Assembly (NCBI RefSeq): GCF_009753675.1
Contig: NZ_WQLV01000008.1
Coordinates: 124,001 to 188,000, forward strand
Direction: 5' to 3'
DNA length: 64,000 nt
From: Parasedimentitalea huanghaiensis
GTDB taxonomy: Bacteria > Pseudomonadota > Alphaproteobacteria > Rhodobacterales > Rhodobacteraceae
The position numbers and the translations under genes are program-made. The notes beneath the pieces are model-generated. The model was given only the letters and a program-made list of their open reading frames with translations. It was not told where the DNA came from and searched no databases. How positions within the stretch are numbered: the first letter of the stretch is position 1; each line of letters starts with the position of its first letter. This document shows positions 9,154 to 18,286 of this stretch, one piece after another.

Positions 9154-9861
9154 ATGCACAGACAGCTTAGCTTTGATCTTCCCGCCAAGCCGGCGTTAGG
9201 GAGAGATGACTTTTTTGTAGCGCCATCGAATGCAATGGCGGTGGCGATGTTGGATGCAAGTTTCAGCTGGCCAAGCGGCAAACTGGTGCTAAGCGGCCCT
9301 CGTGGCGCTGGCAAAACCCATCTGGTGCATGTCTGGGCCAGCCAGTCCGGTGCGCGCATCATTGCCGCCACCGATCTGACCGAAGATAAGGTTCCCAATT
9401 TGGCCAGCGGTCCGGTGGCTGTTGAAGACGTGCCCAACATTGCCCGTGATCCGCAGGCCCAAGAGGCGCTGTTTCACCTGCACAATATGGTGCTGGCGAA
9501 TGGCCATGCACTGATGCTCACAGGGCAACCCGCACCGAACCTATGGGGTCTGACATTGGCGGACTTGCAAAGCCGGGTGCAGGCAGCAACCCATGTCGCG
9601 CTTGAAGCCCCAGACGACGCATTGCTGGCTGTGGTACTGGCGAAACTATTTAATGATCGCCAGATCATGCCCAAGCCCGATGTCATCCCTTATCTGGTTG
9701 CCCATATGGATCGTTCTTTTGAGGCCGCCGCGCAGATTGTTGAACAGATGGACGAAATATCGCTCTCCGAGGGCCACACACTGTCACGCCCTTTGGCCAT
9801 TAGATTGTTGTCACAAAATCAATACGAAATGAGTCTAGAATCGGACCCAAAGGATGATTGA
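9154..9861 (+). CDS. hdaA: DnaA-related regulatory protein HdaA
   Basis: A 235-residue AAA+ protein related to the ATPase domain of DnaA but lacking its DNA-binding domain IV. The N-terminus has a sliding-clamp-binding motif (QLSFDL, residues 4-9), the feature that lets Hda dock on the DnaN clamp and stimulate ATP hydrolysis by DnaA after initiation. The Walker A motif is GPRGAGKTHL (about residues 49-58); the Walker B region is VAVEDV. The ATG at 9154 is set by the clamp motif, since the longer upstream frame lies inside the preceding gene. Its role is to prevent re-initiation of replication. It is translationally close to the AI-2E-type gene and followed by ppx 52 bp later. Confidence 0.9.
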   Translation: MHRQLSFDLPAKPALGRDDFFVAPSNAMAVAMLDASFSWPSGKLVLSGPRGAGKTHLVHVWASQSGARIIAATDLTEDKVPNLASGPVAVEDVPNIARDPQAQEALFHLHNMVLANGHALMLTGQPAPNLWGLTLADLQSRVQAATHVALEAPDDALLAVVLAKLFNDRQIMPKPDVIPYLVAHMDRSFEAAAQIVEQMDEISLSEGHTLSRPLAIRLLSQNQYEMSLESDPKDD

Positions 9862-9912
9862 CCCGCGACAGCTGATTTCGCATCCTATGCCCACGACGAC
9901 CTGGGGAAGATC

Positions 9913-11454
9913 ATGAACGTGTCACCGGATCCTACTGCTGAGTGGGGGCCATTTGAGCGCCCGCTGTTTGAAGACCCTGGTGCCCGTGCCTTGTCACGGG
10001 TTGGCGTGGTGGATGTTGGGTCAAACTCTGTCCGCCTTGTGGTGTTTGATGGGGCCGCGCGCAGCCCAGCCTATTTCTACAACGAAAAAATCATGTGTGC
10101 CTTGGGGTCTGGCTTGTCGGAAACCGGCATGTTGAACCCAAAGGGGCGCATTCGGGCTCTATCGGCACTGCGGCGTTTTCAGAACCTGGCACAGGGCATG
10201 GGTCTGCCGCCGCTGTCTGTGGTGGCAACCGCCGCTGTCCGGGACGCAAGTGATGGGCCCGATTTCTGCAACGACGTATTGCGTGAAACCGGGCTGAAAA
10301 TCTGGGTCATCGACGGCCGTGAAGAGGCACGCCTGTCTGCGCAGGGTGTTTTGCTGGGATGGCCCGGCTCGTATGGGCTGGTCTGTGATATCGGCGGTTC
10401 GTCGATGGAACTGGCTGAAATTCAGGAGGGGCGTGTTGGCAAGCGGGTGACCTCTTCGCTGGGACCGCTGAAGCTGCGCGAACTGCCTGGTGGGCGAAAG
10501 GGCCGCAAGGATCACATCAAGCAGGTGATCCATGACCTGAAGGAAAAGATGGGGCCGCAAAAGGACCGCCTGTTCCTTGTTGGGGGCAGCTGGCGCGCCA
10601 TCGCCCGCATCGATATGGCCCGGCGCGGATATTCACTGAAAGTTCTGCATGAATACCGGATGACGGCGCAAAGTGTGCGCGACACCATCAAATATATCGA
10701 CTCACAGGATTTGGAAACTCTGCGCAACGCCTGTGGCCTGTCCTCCGCCCGGATGTCGCTGGTGCCTTATGCGGTGGACGTTCTGGCCCGGCTGGTGCGC
10801 ACCTTTAAGCCCAAGGATATCGCTGTTTCCAGCTATGGCATCCGTGAGGGGCTACTGTACGAACAAATGCCACAGCGCCTGCGCAAGCGGGATCCGCTGG
10901 TTGAATCCTGTCGCTTCGCCGAGGCCAAAGATGCGCGCATGCCCGGCTTTGGCAAAACCCTGTATAATTTTGTACTGCCACTGTTCAAATCCAGCCCTGA
11001 CACAACCAAGCGACTGATCAAAGCCGCCTGTCTGCTGCATGACGTCAGCTGGCGCGCCCACCCTGATTACCGGGCCGAAGTCTGCTTTGATAATGCGACC
11101 CGCGCCAATCTGGGCGGGCTAAAACATTCCGAGCGGGTTTTTCTGGGGTTGGCACTGCTTCATCGCTATCGCAACAAACGCGAAGGCACGCCGTTCCAGG
11201 ATCTCTATGAGCTGCTGGATGAAAAGGGCCGCCAGGAGGCCGAAATACTGGGTAAGGCGATGCGGTTTGGCGCCATGCTGATGGTGTCTCAGGATGGAGA
11301 TATCGGCAAGCTGAAGTGGCAGCCCCGCAAAAGGATACTGTCTCTGACCCTGCCACGCGACATGGAGCCCCTGTTTGGAGAGGTGGCCGAAGCGCGGCTC
11401 AAATCGCTGGTGAGTACACTGGGGGCCAAGGTTACGGTTCAGGTCCGCGACTGA
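9913..11454 (+). CDS. ppx: Ppx/GppA family exopolyphosphatase
   Basis: A 513-residue member of the ASKHA phosphotransferase superfamily, expected to hydrolyse polyphosphate from the ends (or pppGpp). The motifs in order are the phosphate-1 loop VVDVGSNSVRLVVFDG (about residue 33), VATAAVRDASDG (about 103), the catalytic-Glu region DGREEARLSAQG (about 134) and the phosphate-2 motif VCDIGGSSMELAE (about 157). The C-terminal half is an HD-like helical domain (ACLLHDVSW and later). A ribosome site GGGGA precedes the ATG at 9913. In many relatives a polyphosphate kinase gene (ppk) lies between hdaA and ppx; here only 52 bp separate them. It ends directly against the convergent gene at 11455. Confidence 0.9.
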   Translation: MNVSPDPTAEWGPFERPLFEDPGARALSRVGVVDVGSNSVRLVVFDGAARSPAYFYNEKIMCALGSGLSETGMLNPKGRIRALSALRRFQNLAQGMGLPPLSVVATAAVRDASDGPDFCNDVLRETGLKIWVIDGREEARLSAQGVLLGWPGSYGLVCDIGGSSMELAEIQEGRVGKRVTSSLGPLKLRELPGGRKGRKDHIKQVIHDLKEKMGPQKDRLFLVGGSWRAIARIDMARRGYSLKVLHEYRMTAQSVRDTIKYIDSQDLETLRNACGLSSARMSLVPYAVDVLARLVRTFKPKDIAVSSYGIREGLLYEQMPQRLRKRDPLVESCRFAEAKDARMPGFGKTLYNFVLPLFKSSPDTTKRLIKAACLLHDVSWRAHPDYRAEVCFDNATRANLGGLKHSERVFLGLALLHRYRNKREGTPFQDLYELLDEKGRQEAEILGKAMRFGAMLMVSQDGDIGKLKWQPRKRILSLTLPRDMEPLFGEVAEARLKSLVSTLGAKVTVQVRD

Positions 11455-11817
11455 TCAAATATCAGTTTGCCCGTCGGTCTGCGGCTGCTGTTGCGGTTGT
11501 TCTTGACCAGGTTTCTTACGGATGATGATATCCCCATTGGGGAGGATCTCGGGCATCTCGTAAGCACTCCAATCTTCAACCTGATTGGCAATCTCTGCCA
11601 GCGCGGGCCCCATTTCGCTCAGGAATCCCTGCATCGAGGGCCCCAGCGTTTCGGCCAGTTGGCGCATGTCATCCAGTGTTGGAGCCATTTCCTGCCGCAG
11701 CCCTTCCCAGAACAGCTCTAACCCCTGTTCCATCAGGCTGGGATCCTGATCCTGGTCTTGGGCAACTGCGGGCAGTGCAATCAATGCTGCAAAAGTAAGA
11801 GGTAAAATCTGTTTCAT
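11455..11817 (-). CDS. Small periplasmic protein, function unknown
   Basis: A 120-residue exported protein. It has a clear signal peptide (MKQILPLTFAALIALPAVAQ, cleavage after AVA), then an acidic helical segment (MEQGLELFWEGLRQEM and a repeat of similar amphipathic character at about 55-75) and a Gln/Pro-rich tail. Proteins like this are common next to ppx in roseobacters and are sometimes mislabelled AAA+ ATPase; no nucleotide-binding motif is present. Its stop codon abuts the ppx stop codon with no gap, so the two convergent genes share no terminator space. The first likely helper for its role is its position, which says little. Confidence 0.75.
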   Translation of the reverse strand: MKQILPLTFAALIALPAVAQDQDQDPSLMEQGLELFWEGLRQEMAPTLDDMRQLAETLGPSMQGFLSEMGPALAEIANQVEDWSAYEMPEILPNGDIIIRKKPGQEQPQQQPQTDGQTDI

Positions 11818-11848
11818 TCGATCAATATAGGCTGGTTGGTTGCTGATT

Positions 11849-12844
11849 TTAAGTCAGATCAATGTCTAAACAGACAGGAAAATGATCGGACGCCGTCAGT
11901 AGTGCTTCGCGCAGGTCGGCGTTGTTGTAACAGTCTCCGTCCTCAAACGGGTGCCAGATCCGCCAGCTGGGTGCAGAGTTCATCAATCCTGGCGACACCA
12001 TCACGTAGTCCAGCAGCGCACGGAAATATCGCTTGGTGGTAGCGTTGTAGAACCGCGAAGTGCTGGGCTGAACACTGGCTCGGGGCTTCATCACCTGACG
12101 GGCGTGTGGATCCATCATGTCATCGCCAATCACAATCTCCACCGTTGAGCGACCAAACAGCAACTCGTATTCATCAAGACCGGGGCCGTCGTTCAGATCT
12201 CCCATCACAACCAAATCATCACCGGCGCTCAGGTGTTGATCCACGCGGCCGCGCAACCAGATCGCCTGCGCCAGTTGTTTACGCCGGTTGGCAATTGAAA
12301 GCCGGGTCACCGCATCCGCATTTCGCGCACCATGTGGCGCCTTTGATTTCAGATGGGCGCCAATCAGACGAACGGCACGCCCAGTGGCTGTGGTTACTAA
12401 AAGCTCCAATGGTGGTTTGGAGAAAGTCACATGATCCAGCTTGGCGTCGACATCGAGATCAATTTTGAATGTTCCATCAAAACGCGGGGCCTCGCTGCTT
12501 TCCAACGGATCATGTCGCGCCTGCAAAGCATCGGGGTCATACAACAGGGCAATTTCCTGCTGAGTATCATTGGTAAACCCCATAATAGCGCGGCGCGCCC
12601 TGATCCCTGCCCTCTCGGCAAAGTTCTCTAACGCCTTTACCGTGCTTTGCTGGCGGCCAGAATTGGGGGCCTCGATGACCATGACAGCATCCGCATCAAA
12701 GGCCTGAAACACATGTGCCAGCGCATGTCCCTGAGAGTAACGATCGACCCCATGTCGCCCTGATGGCGCCTGATCCAGGATCAATTGATCCTTCTCATCA
12801 AACAGCGATGCAAACCACTCGACGTTATAGCTGACAAGCCGCAT
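11849..12844 (-). CDS. Endonuclease/exonuclease/phosphatase family protein
   Basis: A 331-residue protein of the DNase I-like EEP superfamily. Catalytic landmarks are visible: SYNVEWFASLF at the start (Asn), MVIEAPNSGR with the metal-binding Glu (about residue 60), the central loop RLIGAHLKSKAPHGARNAD (His), MGDLNDGPGLDEYE (Asp/Asn) and the terminal ASDHFPVCLDID (Asp-His pair). All key residues are in place. The start at 12842-12844 is preferred because the motif begins right after it; the longer frame would run further into the upstream gene. It overlaps the DjlA-like gene by 20 bp. The substrate could be nucleic acid, phosphoinositide-like or other phosphoesters; no signal peptide is seen. 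Confidence 0.82.
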   Translation of the reverse strand: MRLVSYNVEWFASLFDEKDQLILDQAPSGRHGVDRYSQGHALAHVFQAFDADAVMVIEAPNSGRQQSTVKALENFAERAGIRARRAIMGFTNDTQQEIALLYDPDALQARHDPLESSEAPRFDGTFKIDLDVDAKLDHVTFSKPPLELLVTTATGRAVRLIGAHLKSKAPHGARNADAVTRLSIANRRKQLAQAIWLRGRVDQHLSAGDDLVVMGDLNDGPGLDEYELLFGRSTVEIVIGDDMMDPHARQVMKPRASVQPSTSRFYNATTKRYFRALLDYVMVSPGLMNSAPSWRIWHPFEDGDCYNNADLREALLTASDHFPVCLDIDLT

Positions 12845-13523
12845 ATTTTGCACATCCGTTGATTTGATCCCAGGCGCGGTTGATATCAATCATCCGCTTC
12901 TCAGCCAGACGGACCGCCTCTTCCGGCACCCCGCGTGCTATCATGGCATCGGGGTGTGTCTCACGAACCAACTTGCGCCAATGTTTACGGATCTCGTCGC
13001 GCGGCATGTCAGGGTTCACCCCCAATATGGTAAAGGGATCCTGAGGTGCATCAGGTACAAACCGCGCCCGAAGCGCCCGGAACTGCGTAAGATCCAAACC
13101 AAAGATCAGCGACACCTCGCGCAGGAATTCGTTCTCATTGGGGTGATAAAACCCATCTGCCATAGCAATGTGAAACAGGCCCTCCATCAGGTCAGACAGG
13201 GTTGTGGGATCTTCAGCAAACATTGCCTGGATCCGTTGGGCATATTCGCGGTAGCCCGCCACATCAGTACGCGCCATGTTAAACACTTTTGCGGCGCCTG
13301 CTTCATCTCCGCTGGCAATCTGGAAGACTTCACGAAAAGCGGTCACCTCGTCACGCGTAACCTGTCCATCCGCCTTGGCCATCTTGGCCCCCAGTGCAAT
13401 TACCGCAATGGCAAAGCCAACCGTTTTTTCCGGCGATCCGCGCAGGTGATCAAACACCTGAGACAGGTTTTCCCCCTTTGCAAGGGCTGCAATGGCTTCT
13501 GATATTCGGGCCCAGAGTGACAT
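12825..13523 (-). CDS. DjlA-like cytoplasmic co-chaperone (TerB domain plus J domain)
   Basis: A 232-residue protein with a TerB-like helical domain (residues about 25-145, including MAKADGQVTRDE and IAMADGFYHPNENEFL, both with the TerB acidic metal-binding pattern) and a C-terminal J domain (about 165-228) with the HPD tripeptide intact (ETHPDAM). It should stimulate the ATPase of DnaK. Unlike E. coli DjlA it has no N-terminal transmembrane helix. The gene overlaps the downstream EEP gene by 20 bp, which suggests translational coupling. The ATG at 13523 is well placed for the family length. Confidence 0.85.
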   Translation of the reverse strand: MSLWARISEAIAALAKGENLSQVFDHLRGSPEKTVGFAIAVIALGAKMAKADGQVTRDEVTAFREVFQIASGDEAGAAKVFNMARTDVAGYREYAQRIQAMFAEDPTTLSDLMEGLFHIAMADGFYHPNENEFLREVSLIFGLDLTQFRALRARFVPDAPQDPFTILGVNPDMPRDEIRKHWRKLVRETHPDAMIARGVPEEAVRLAEKRMIDINRAWDQINGCAKYAACQL

Positions 13524-13532
13524 GTGTTTACT

Positions 13533-14057
13533 CTAATCCTTTTTGTCAAAACTGTCAGGTTCGGCTTGCGAGCGGGGAGGCAGGATTTTCTGCATCAGGA
13601 CTGTCCCCAGCCACTGGTCATTTTTGCGTCCAACTTCGGGCAGATGACCCACTTCACTGTATCCCATCGCAGCGTGAAATTTCAAACCAGCAGGGTTGGC
13701 ACTGCTGACCCCAGCCACAAGCACATGAAGCCCGGCCTGAGCGGCGACATCTTCAAGAGCCAGCAGCAGCGCGCGACCAATACCACTCCCCTTTGCGCTG
13801 GAGACCAGATGAATGGTATGTTCCGCTGTATAGCGATACCCAGGCCCCCCGCGAAATGCGCCGTAGTTGGCATGCCCAACCACTTGTCCATCCAACTCGG
13901 CGACAAGATACCTGCCCGCTTTCTCTGCAATGTCTGCGCGCACCTGAGAAGTGGTCTTTTCGAGTGTGGTGAAGGTCACCAATGTATCGCGTACAAGTGC
14001 ATTGATGATATCGCAGATTGCACCGGCATCTTCGGGCTGTGCCGGTCGGATGATCAT
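13533..14057 (-). CDS. GNAT N-acetyltransferase, MnaT/phosphinothricin-type
   Basis: A 174-residue GCN5-related acetyltransferase. The first strand MIIRPAQPEDAGAICDIIN, the EHTIHLVSSAKGSGIGRALL motif A that binds the acetyl-CoA pyrophosphate, and FHAAMGYSEVGHLPEVGRK are typical of the L-amino acid N-acyltransferase / phosphinothricin acetyltransferase group. The GYRYTAEHTIHL segment and the following KGSGIG support that subgroup. It overlaps the upstream VOC gene by four bases (ATGA), so the two are translated together. The physiological substrate is probably an amino acid analogue such as methionine sulfoximine. Confidence 0.85.
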   Translation of the reverse strand: MIIRPAQPEDAGAICDIINALVRDTLVTFTTLEKTTSQVRADIAEKAGRYLVAELDGQVVGHANYGAFRGGPGYRYTAEHTIHLVSSAKGSGIGRALLLALEDVAAQAGLHVLVAGVSSANPAGLKFHAAMGYSEVGHLPEVGRKNDQWLGTVLMQKILPPRSQAEPDSFDKKD

Positions 14058-14659
14058 TGCAGGCTCCTCACCCCATGAGGGGTATCAAAGGTAGCTTCGA
14101 ATCCAGCCTCACCGCGTTCATAGGCGACCCGGTCATCGACCAGTGGCAATTGGGTTTGCAGCTGATCCACATTAGGGTGGGATATGGTCAGTCGCTTCAA
14201 CTGACATCCTTGCTGTATCAGGTTTGGAGCCGGATGCGCGCTGTGCCATTCAATCAGAGCTGGGAACATATTGTCATAAGGCAGAATTCCATCGTCAGGC
14301 ACTGCCATATCCCAGCGCAGGTCGCCACGGGTCAAGGCAACAGGCGCCCCTGCCCCCTTTGGCAGTTCAGCTAACTCTTTTGCCATATCTGCGCAGCGGC
14401 AGATCCAGTTACTGATGCGGGGCGCACCGGAAAACCGGTCCAGATCAAACCAACAGGGACTACGCTGCGGCGTTGCATTTGGATCAATTGCGATCGCCTC
14501 CAGATACAACCCGTCGGCAAGACCCAGAAGATAGTTATGGGTGCCAAACATGGCGTGTTGCCCCCCCATCTGCAACGGAACGCCTAGCGCCTCTTCCACA
14601 TGGGCCTTCGCCGCCTCAAGGCTTTCGCCCGCCACTGCCAGATGATCCAGTTCCATCAC
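14054..14659 (-). CDS. VOC family protein (glyoxalase-like domain)
   Basis: A 201-residue protein that matches the Glyoxalase_3-type proteins: MELDHLAVAGESLEAAKAHVEEALG at the start, with the metal-site His in DHLAV, then NYLLGLADGLYLEAIAID with the Glu, and PALIEWHSAHPA in the second half. These usually bind a divalent metal and act on small carbonyl or aromatic compounds; the reaction is not known. It overlaps the GNAT gene by four bases, and the pair may form a small detoxification unit. Confidence 0.75.
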   Translation of the reverse strand: MMELDHLAVAGESLEAAKAHVEEALGVPLQMGGQHAMFGTHNYLLGLADGLYLEAIAIDPNATPQRSPCWFDLDRFSGAPRISNWICRCADMAKELAELPKGAGAPVALTRGDLRWDMAVPDDGILPYDNMFPALIEWHSAHPAPNLIQQGCQLKRLTISHPNVDQLQTQLPLVDDRVAYERGEAGFEATFDTPHGVRSLQ

Positions 14660-14768
14660 ACGCTCCTGTTATTAGCGTCACCTTAGCCGCGAAAAGACCG
14701 GGGGCAAGGTGATAGTTCAGGTGAGCGAAGGGATGCCAATATGCCGAACTTTGGGGCAATTATGCGGG

Positions 14769-15695
14769 TTACAGCGCCCGCATGAAAATCTGACTGGCCA
14801 AAACGACAACCACAGTCCCGGCGAAGATCTCAAGAGCCGCAGCGGCCCGCAGCGCACCGGTTCCCTGCATCTGTGCCAATGTCCCTTTTCGCAGGGTAAC
14901 CACGGCCACCGCCATAACAACTGTAACCAAAGCCGTTCCCAGCCCCATGGCAAAAGCTCCGGCAATACCAGCCCACAATATCCCCATACGCCAGGTGAGC
15001 AGCAGTAGAAACACCGCCCCAGTACAGGGTCGGATCGCCACCGCACCTACAATCGCCACTGCATCGCGCCAAGAGGACATGTTTGCGGCTTCTTCTAGCG
15101 TTGGTCCATGCCGGTGCCCGCAGGTCGCACACTCCCCCCCATCTTCCGGAGCATCATGATCGTGATGATGGCCATGGGGTTCGGCTTGCCAGGTCCGGAG
15201 CAAGCGGCGCCCCCCCCGCAACAAAAGCCAAAGGCCAACGAGGGCAATCAGCCCATAAGAAACCGGCGCCAACACATCCTCTGCGGCACTTGTCAGCTGC
15301 TCGCGGCGCCAATCAAACAGGGACAGACCGCCTGCCACCAACAGTACCGCTGTTGCGGCCTGTGCCAGCGACGCTGTGATTGCCAGCCCGGCCAACCGTA
15401 ACATTGGGACCGGCTTACCCAGACCATAGCCGCCGATCACCAGTTTTCCGTGGCCTGGTCCGGCTGCGTGAAAGAAACCGTAACTGAAACACAATGTTAG
15501 CAGCGCCATAAGCGCCCCGGGTTCCCCTGCGCGCAGAGACCGCAAACCGCGTGCCATTGCGTTTTGCACCTGTCTTTGGCTCTCGGCTGCCCAAGCAAGG
15601 AACGGCTCAGCACCTCCCATGAACCAAAAATAAACAGCGGCAATGGTAAGACCTATCGCAGCGATCAAAGCAATCCAGCGCATAGATTTACTCAC
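14769..15695 (-). CDS. NicO-family nickel/cobalt exporter-type permease
   Basis: A 308-residue membrane protein with six to seven predicted helices. NicO/RcnA signatures are present: [20 protein letters not shown] near residue 75 (metal-binding His pair) and [14 protein letters not shown] near residue 220. Between them is a hydrophilic His-rich loop ([23 protein letters not shown]), typical of metal transporters that move Ni2+, Co2+ or Zn2+. Its start overlaps the end of the DUF1007 gene by eight bases, a pairing that recurs in many proteobacteria and points to a shared role in metal handling. The direction of transport is inferred from the RcnA resemblance only. Confidence 0.85.
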   Translation of the reverse strand: MSKSMRWIALIAAIGLTIAAVYFWFMGGAEPFLAWAAESQRQVQNAMARGLRSLRAGEPGALMALLTLCFSYGFFHAAGPGHGKLVIGGYGLGKPVPMLRLAGLAITASLAQAATAVLLVAGGLSLFDWRREQLTSAAEDVLAPVSYGLIALVGLWLLLRGGRRLLRTWQAEPHGHHHDHDAPEDGGECATCGHRHGPTLEEAANMSSWRDAVAIVGAVAIRPCTGAVFLLLLTWRMGILWAGIAGAFAMGLGTALVTVVMAVAVVTLRKGTLAQMQGTGALRAAAALEIFAGTVVVVLASQIFMRAL

Positions 15696-16320
15696 AGCTC
15701 AGCCGCACAACATCTGCAAAGGCTTCGCCAACTTCCGGATATGCATCATTCGTCTGGCTGGCTGGCATTGAGTAGAGCAGCTCTTCAACCATGCTATACG
15801 CAGCATTCAGATCCGGCGGTGTGATTTCCCCCTTGCAGTCACCACTGACCTCCAACCCTTGGTTCAAAGTATAGGCTGTGTAATATGTTGGATCATAAGC
15901 TCTGAACACAACACCATCCGCGGAAACCGGCTGCGCCAGCTCTCTGCGGTGACGGGTGGTGATCTGACCATTGGAGACTTCTGTCAACAAATGTTCACCT
16001 GCCCCGAGGGCCAGCTTCACACCGTTGTTCGTCAAGTAACTGTCACCTTCATAACCTTCGCTCCACTGCAGATCGAACCCTTGTAATTTATCAAGTTCTT
16101 GCTGTGTCAACTCGCCGTCAAAGTCAGCATCCAGCGCCAGATCTTCGAAGATCAGCAAGGAATAAAATTCATCATAGGCCCAGGTGATTTCCACTGCTTC
16201 CAACTGCCCTGCATTTGAGATGATCACCGTTAGCCCGGTGTTGACAAAAATATGCGGGTGCGCGTTGCCCCCTACAGGAACCAGTGCAAAAGCGGTAAGA
16301 ATAGGCAGGGCATGTTTCAT
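15688..16320 (-). CDS. DUF1007 periplasmic protein with an EF-hand-like loop
   Basis: A 210-residue exported protein: signal peptide about residues 1-20, then the family-typical [12 protein letters not shown] after cleavage (NAHPHIFV), which puts two His at the mature N-terminus as a likely metal site. A 12-residue loop [12 protein letters not shown] (about residue 63) has Asp at positions 1, 3 and 5, Gly at 6, Leu at 8 and Glu at 12, the canonical EF-hand calcium-binding pattern. It overlaps the NicO permease by eight bases. It probably delivers or senses a divalent metal for that permease. A Zur or nickel-responsive operator was not recognised upstream. Confidence 0.85.
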   Translation of the reverse strand: MKHALPILTAFALVPVGGNAHPHIFVNTGLTVIISNAGQLEAVEITWAYDEFYSLLIFEDLALDADFDGELTQQELDKLQGFDLQWSEGYEGDSYLTNNGVKLALGAGEHLLTEVSNGQITTRHRRELAQPVSADGVVFRAYDPTYYTAYTLNQGLEVSGDCKGEITPPDLNAAYSMVEELLYSMPASQTNDAYPEVGEAFADVVRLSCE

Positions 16321-16495
16321 GCAACAATCTGTAATGCGTGGTCAATCTTGCAGCAAGAGCTGCCCGTAGAACAGAAAGATTTGCGCAAATGTATGCCTGC
16401 GCGATGCAGGGTGATACAGGGACAACCTGTTTTTCCATACAAATTGCCTAAAACGCCAGTGAACTGCCCTTTTTCTGATTTTAGAGGAGTTTGAT

Positions 16496-17701
16496 ATGTC
16501 GGATGAATTTCCAACCACTAAAGCAGGGAAAGTTGAAATTTCATCACGTTAGTTTTCCGGGTGTTGGCCGGAAAAACTTGACCAGCCGCCGAAGTCTTTG
16601 GCCAAAATGCAAAAGCTGGGCACACACTATGAAAAGCTAAAGAAAAACCGTTCAAAAACCAAAATACTGATCAAAATCAAAGAAATAGAAGTAACAGCAC
16701 AGGACCTTGGCAAAGAAGTTACCAAAGCTGCAAGCGGCAACAAAAAATTCATAGCAAAATTCAAGAAGAACATGGGATTGGTAACGACGTTGGCACAAAA
16801 CCAGGCCAAGGCGATGGCCGGTTCAGGGAACAAAAGCACAACTATTTGGGAAAAGAACCTCGCAGATTCTGTCATGGATAAGCTTGAGGCAGATATCAAG
16901 AAAATTAGCGGCTTTAAGCTTGGGGCTTGCGTTGCCAAGGTTCGCATTCCCGAAATTGTTTTGATTGAGCTGGAAGACAGGAATGCAGATACTCAGATGT
17001 AGCGTGAGCTTGACAAAGTTCACCAAGCATTTGGCAATCAGTGCGCCAAGGAAATCGCAAGCTACGCGATGAACATCGAGCAGAAAATGACGTCGCTCAA
17101 AGGCTCCATCAAGGCGTTAGAAGTGGCCTGTACCAATGCCGCCAGCAAAGTCACTTCTGAGCTGACCCTCAGCCTTTTGAACGGTGCCTTGGGTATCGAT
17201 GTCCTGCCGACGATCAAGAAGGCACTTGATGACTTTTCGGACGTCTCAAAGAACAAATCTCTGTCTTATACCAGATTGCAACAGAAACAGGCCGACATCA
17301 TTAAAATGATGGAGAAATTGGAAAAGCTGAATAGTCAGTTGAGCAAATCGACGATCAAGAAGGCTGAGTTGAAGAAGAGCAAAACTGGGCGAAGCATTGT
17401 CAAATTAGAGAAGAACTTTGAACAATTGCTCGATAAAGCGCACAAATCGGCGGAGCGGATCAGCAAGGCAGAAAACGAGCTTCCAAAGTTGAAGAAGCAA
17501 CTTCTGTTGCTGAACAAAAATCCGACTGCCCTAAAGGTTGGCGCTGGACTAATGCGAACTGCAGGTTCCTTGGTGTGGTCTATTGGTGGCACGGTGGATG
17601 CGAGTTTTGTAAAGAACAGCGCTGAACAATCCGCAGCGCTATTTATGAACTCAATGGCGATTCTTCAGGACATTGAGGACGCGGTGATCGACCATATGTA
17701 G
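16496..17701 (+). pseudogene. Lysine-rich coiled-coil protein gene interrupted by two in-frame TAG codons
   Basis: From the ATG at 16496, with a good ribosome site (AGAGGAG, 16483-16489), one frame runs 402 codons to a TAG at 17699-17701. It is interrupted only by TAG at 16550-16552 and TAG at 17000-17002; there is no frameshift. The pieces are 18, 149 and 232 codons. Both sites would be Gln after a single C-to-T change (CAG), and the sequence reads smoothly across them (SSR-x-FSGCWPEKLDQPPK and NADTQM-x-RELDKVHQAF). The product is rich in Lys, Ala, Leu and Glu with long helical, coiled-coil-like stretches (residues about 190-330) and a short hydrophobic segment near the C-terminus (VGAGLMRTAGSLVWSIGG). 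Base composition is visibly more AT-rich than its neighbours, suggesting acquisition. I do not recognise the family. It is either a fresh pseudogene or a gene read through amber codons. Confidence 0.7.
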
Positions 17702-17803
17702 GTGTTGAGGCCTCTTTGCCCCTGCAGCACGGACAAAGGCGTTGATCTTTAACCCGTTGTGCGGGCTATGAAAATTCGGATGAACCGCCCGCATGTCCAG
17801 TAC

Positions 17804-18286
17804 TCACAGCCAAATCACTATCGACCAGACAGCAGCGACAAAGGTTGGATAGAATGTCCCGGCAAAACCAAGTGCGCGCAGAGGCGGCGATGCCAGGTAG
17901 CCAATCCAAAACAACATGCGCATCAGGGTAAAGCCAAGGCCAAGTGAAATGGCGACGGCCCCACCCAATGTAAGGGCAACAAAAGGCCAAATCGCCAGTG
18001 CCAGAGCCAACTGTTCAACGGTATTGGTCAGTACCCGCTGCGCGATCTCTTCCGGCGAGCCATGGGCAAACGGCTCGCCATCTATAATTGCGTCGTCAAA
18101 AAACCGCCGCTGTGCCAGAAACCCGACTACTGCGACCAGAAACAGGCCCGGCGTCAGCAAGGCAGCAGGTAGTGCAAGGGGCGCTGGAATGTAACCAAAG
18201 CCCAACCATTGTGGCCCGCCGACCAGCAGCAGCCCCCAAAGGCCACCGCCGATCATTCCAAGTGCGATCTTGCTGCGTTTCCCCAT
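17804..18286 (-). CDS. MAPEG-like small membrane protein
   Basis: A 160-residue protein with four predicted transmembrane helices (residues about 7-27, 38-60, 95-125 and 135-158), the layout of MAPEG family members (membrane proteins related to glutathione S-transferases and FLAP). The extramembrane loop FDDAIIDGEPFAHGSPEE precedes the long third helix with NTVEQLALALA, a typical MAPEG stretch. Its start codon overlaps the stop codon of methylmalonyl-CoA mutase by one base (TGATG), so it is translationally coupled as the last gene of the propionate operon. A catalytic role is not established. Confidence 0.7.
   Translation of the reverse strand: MGKRSKIALGMIGGGLWGLLLVGGPQWLGFGYIPAPLALPAALLTPGLFLVAVVGFLAQRRFFDDAIIDGEPFAHGSPEEIAQRVLTNTVEQLALALAIWPFVALTLGGAVAISLGLGFTLMRMLFWIGYLASPPLRALGFAGTFYPTFVAAVWSIVIWL

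Noticed and set aside
12864-13502. A 212-residue plus-strand frame across the DjlA-like gene
   Set aside because: Antisense shadow; the minus-strand J domain and TerB motifs are clear.
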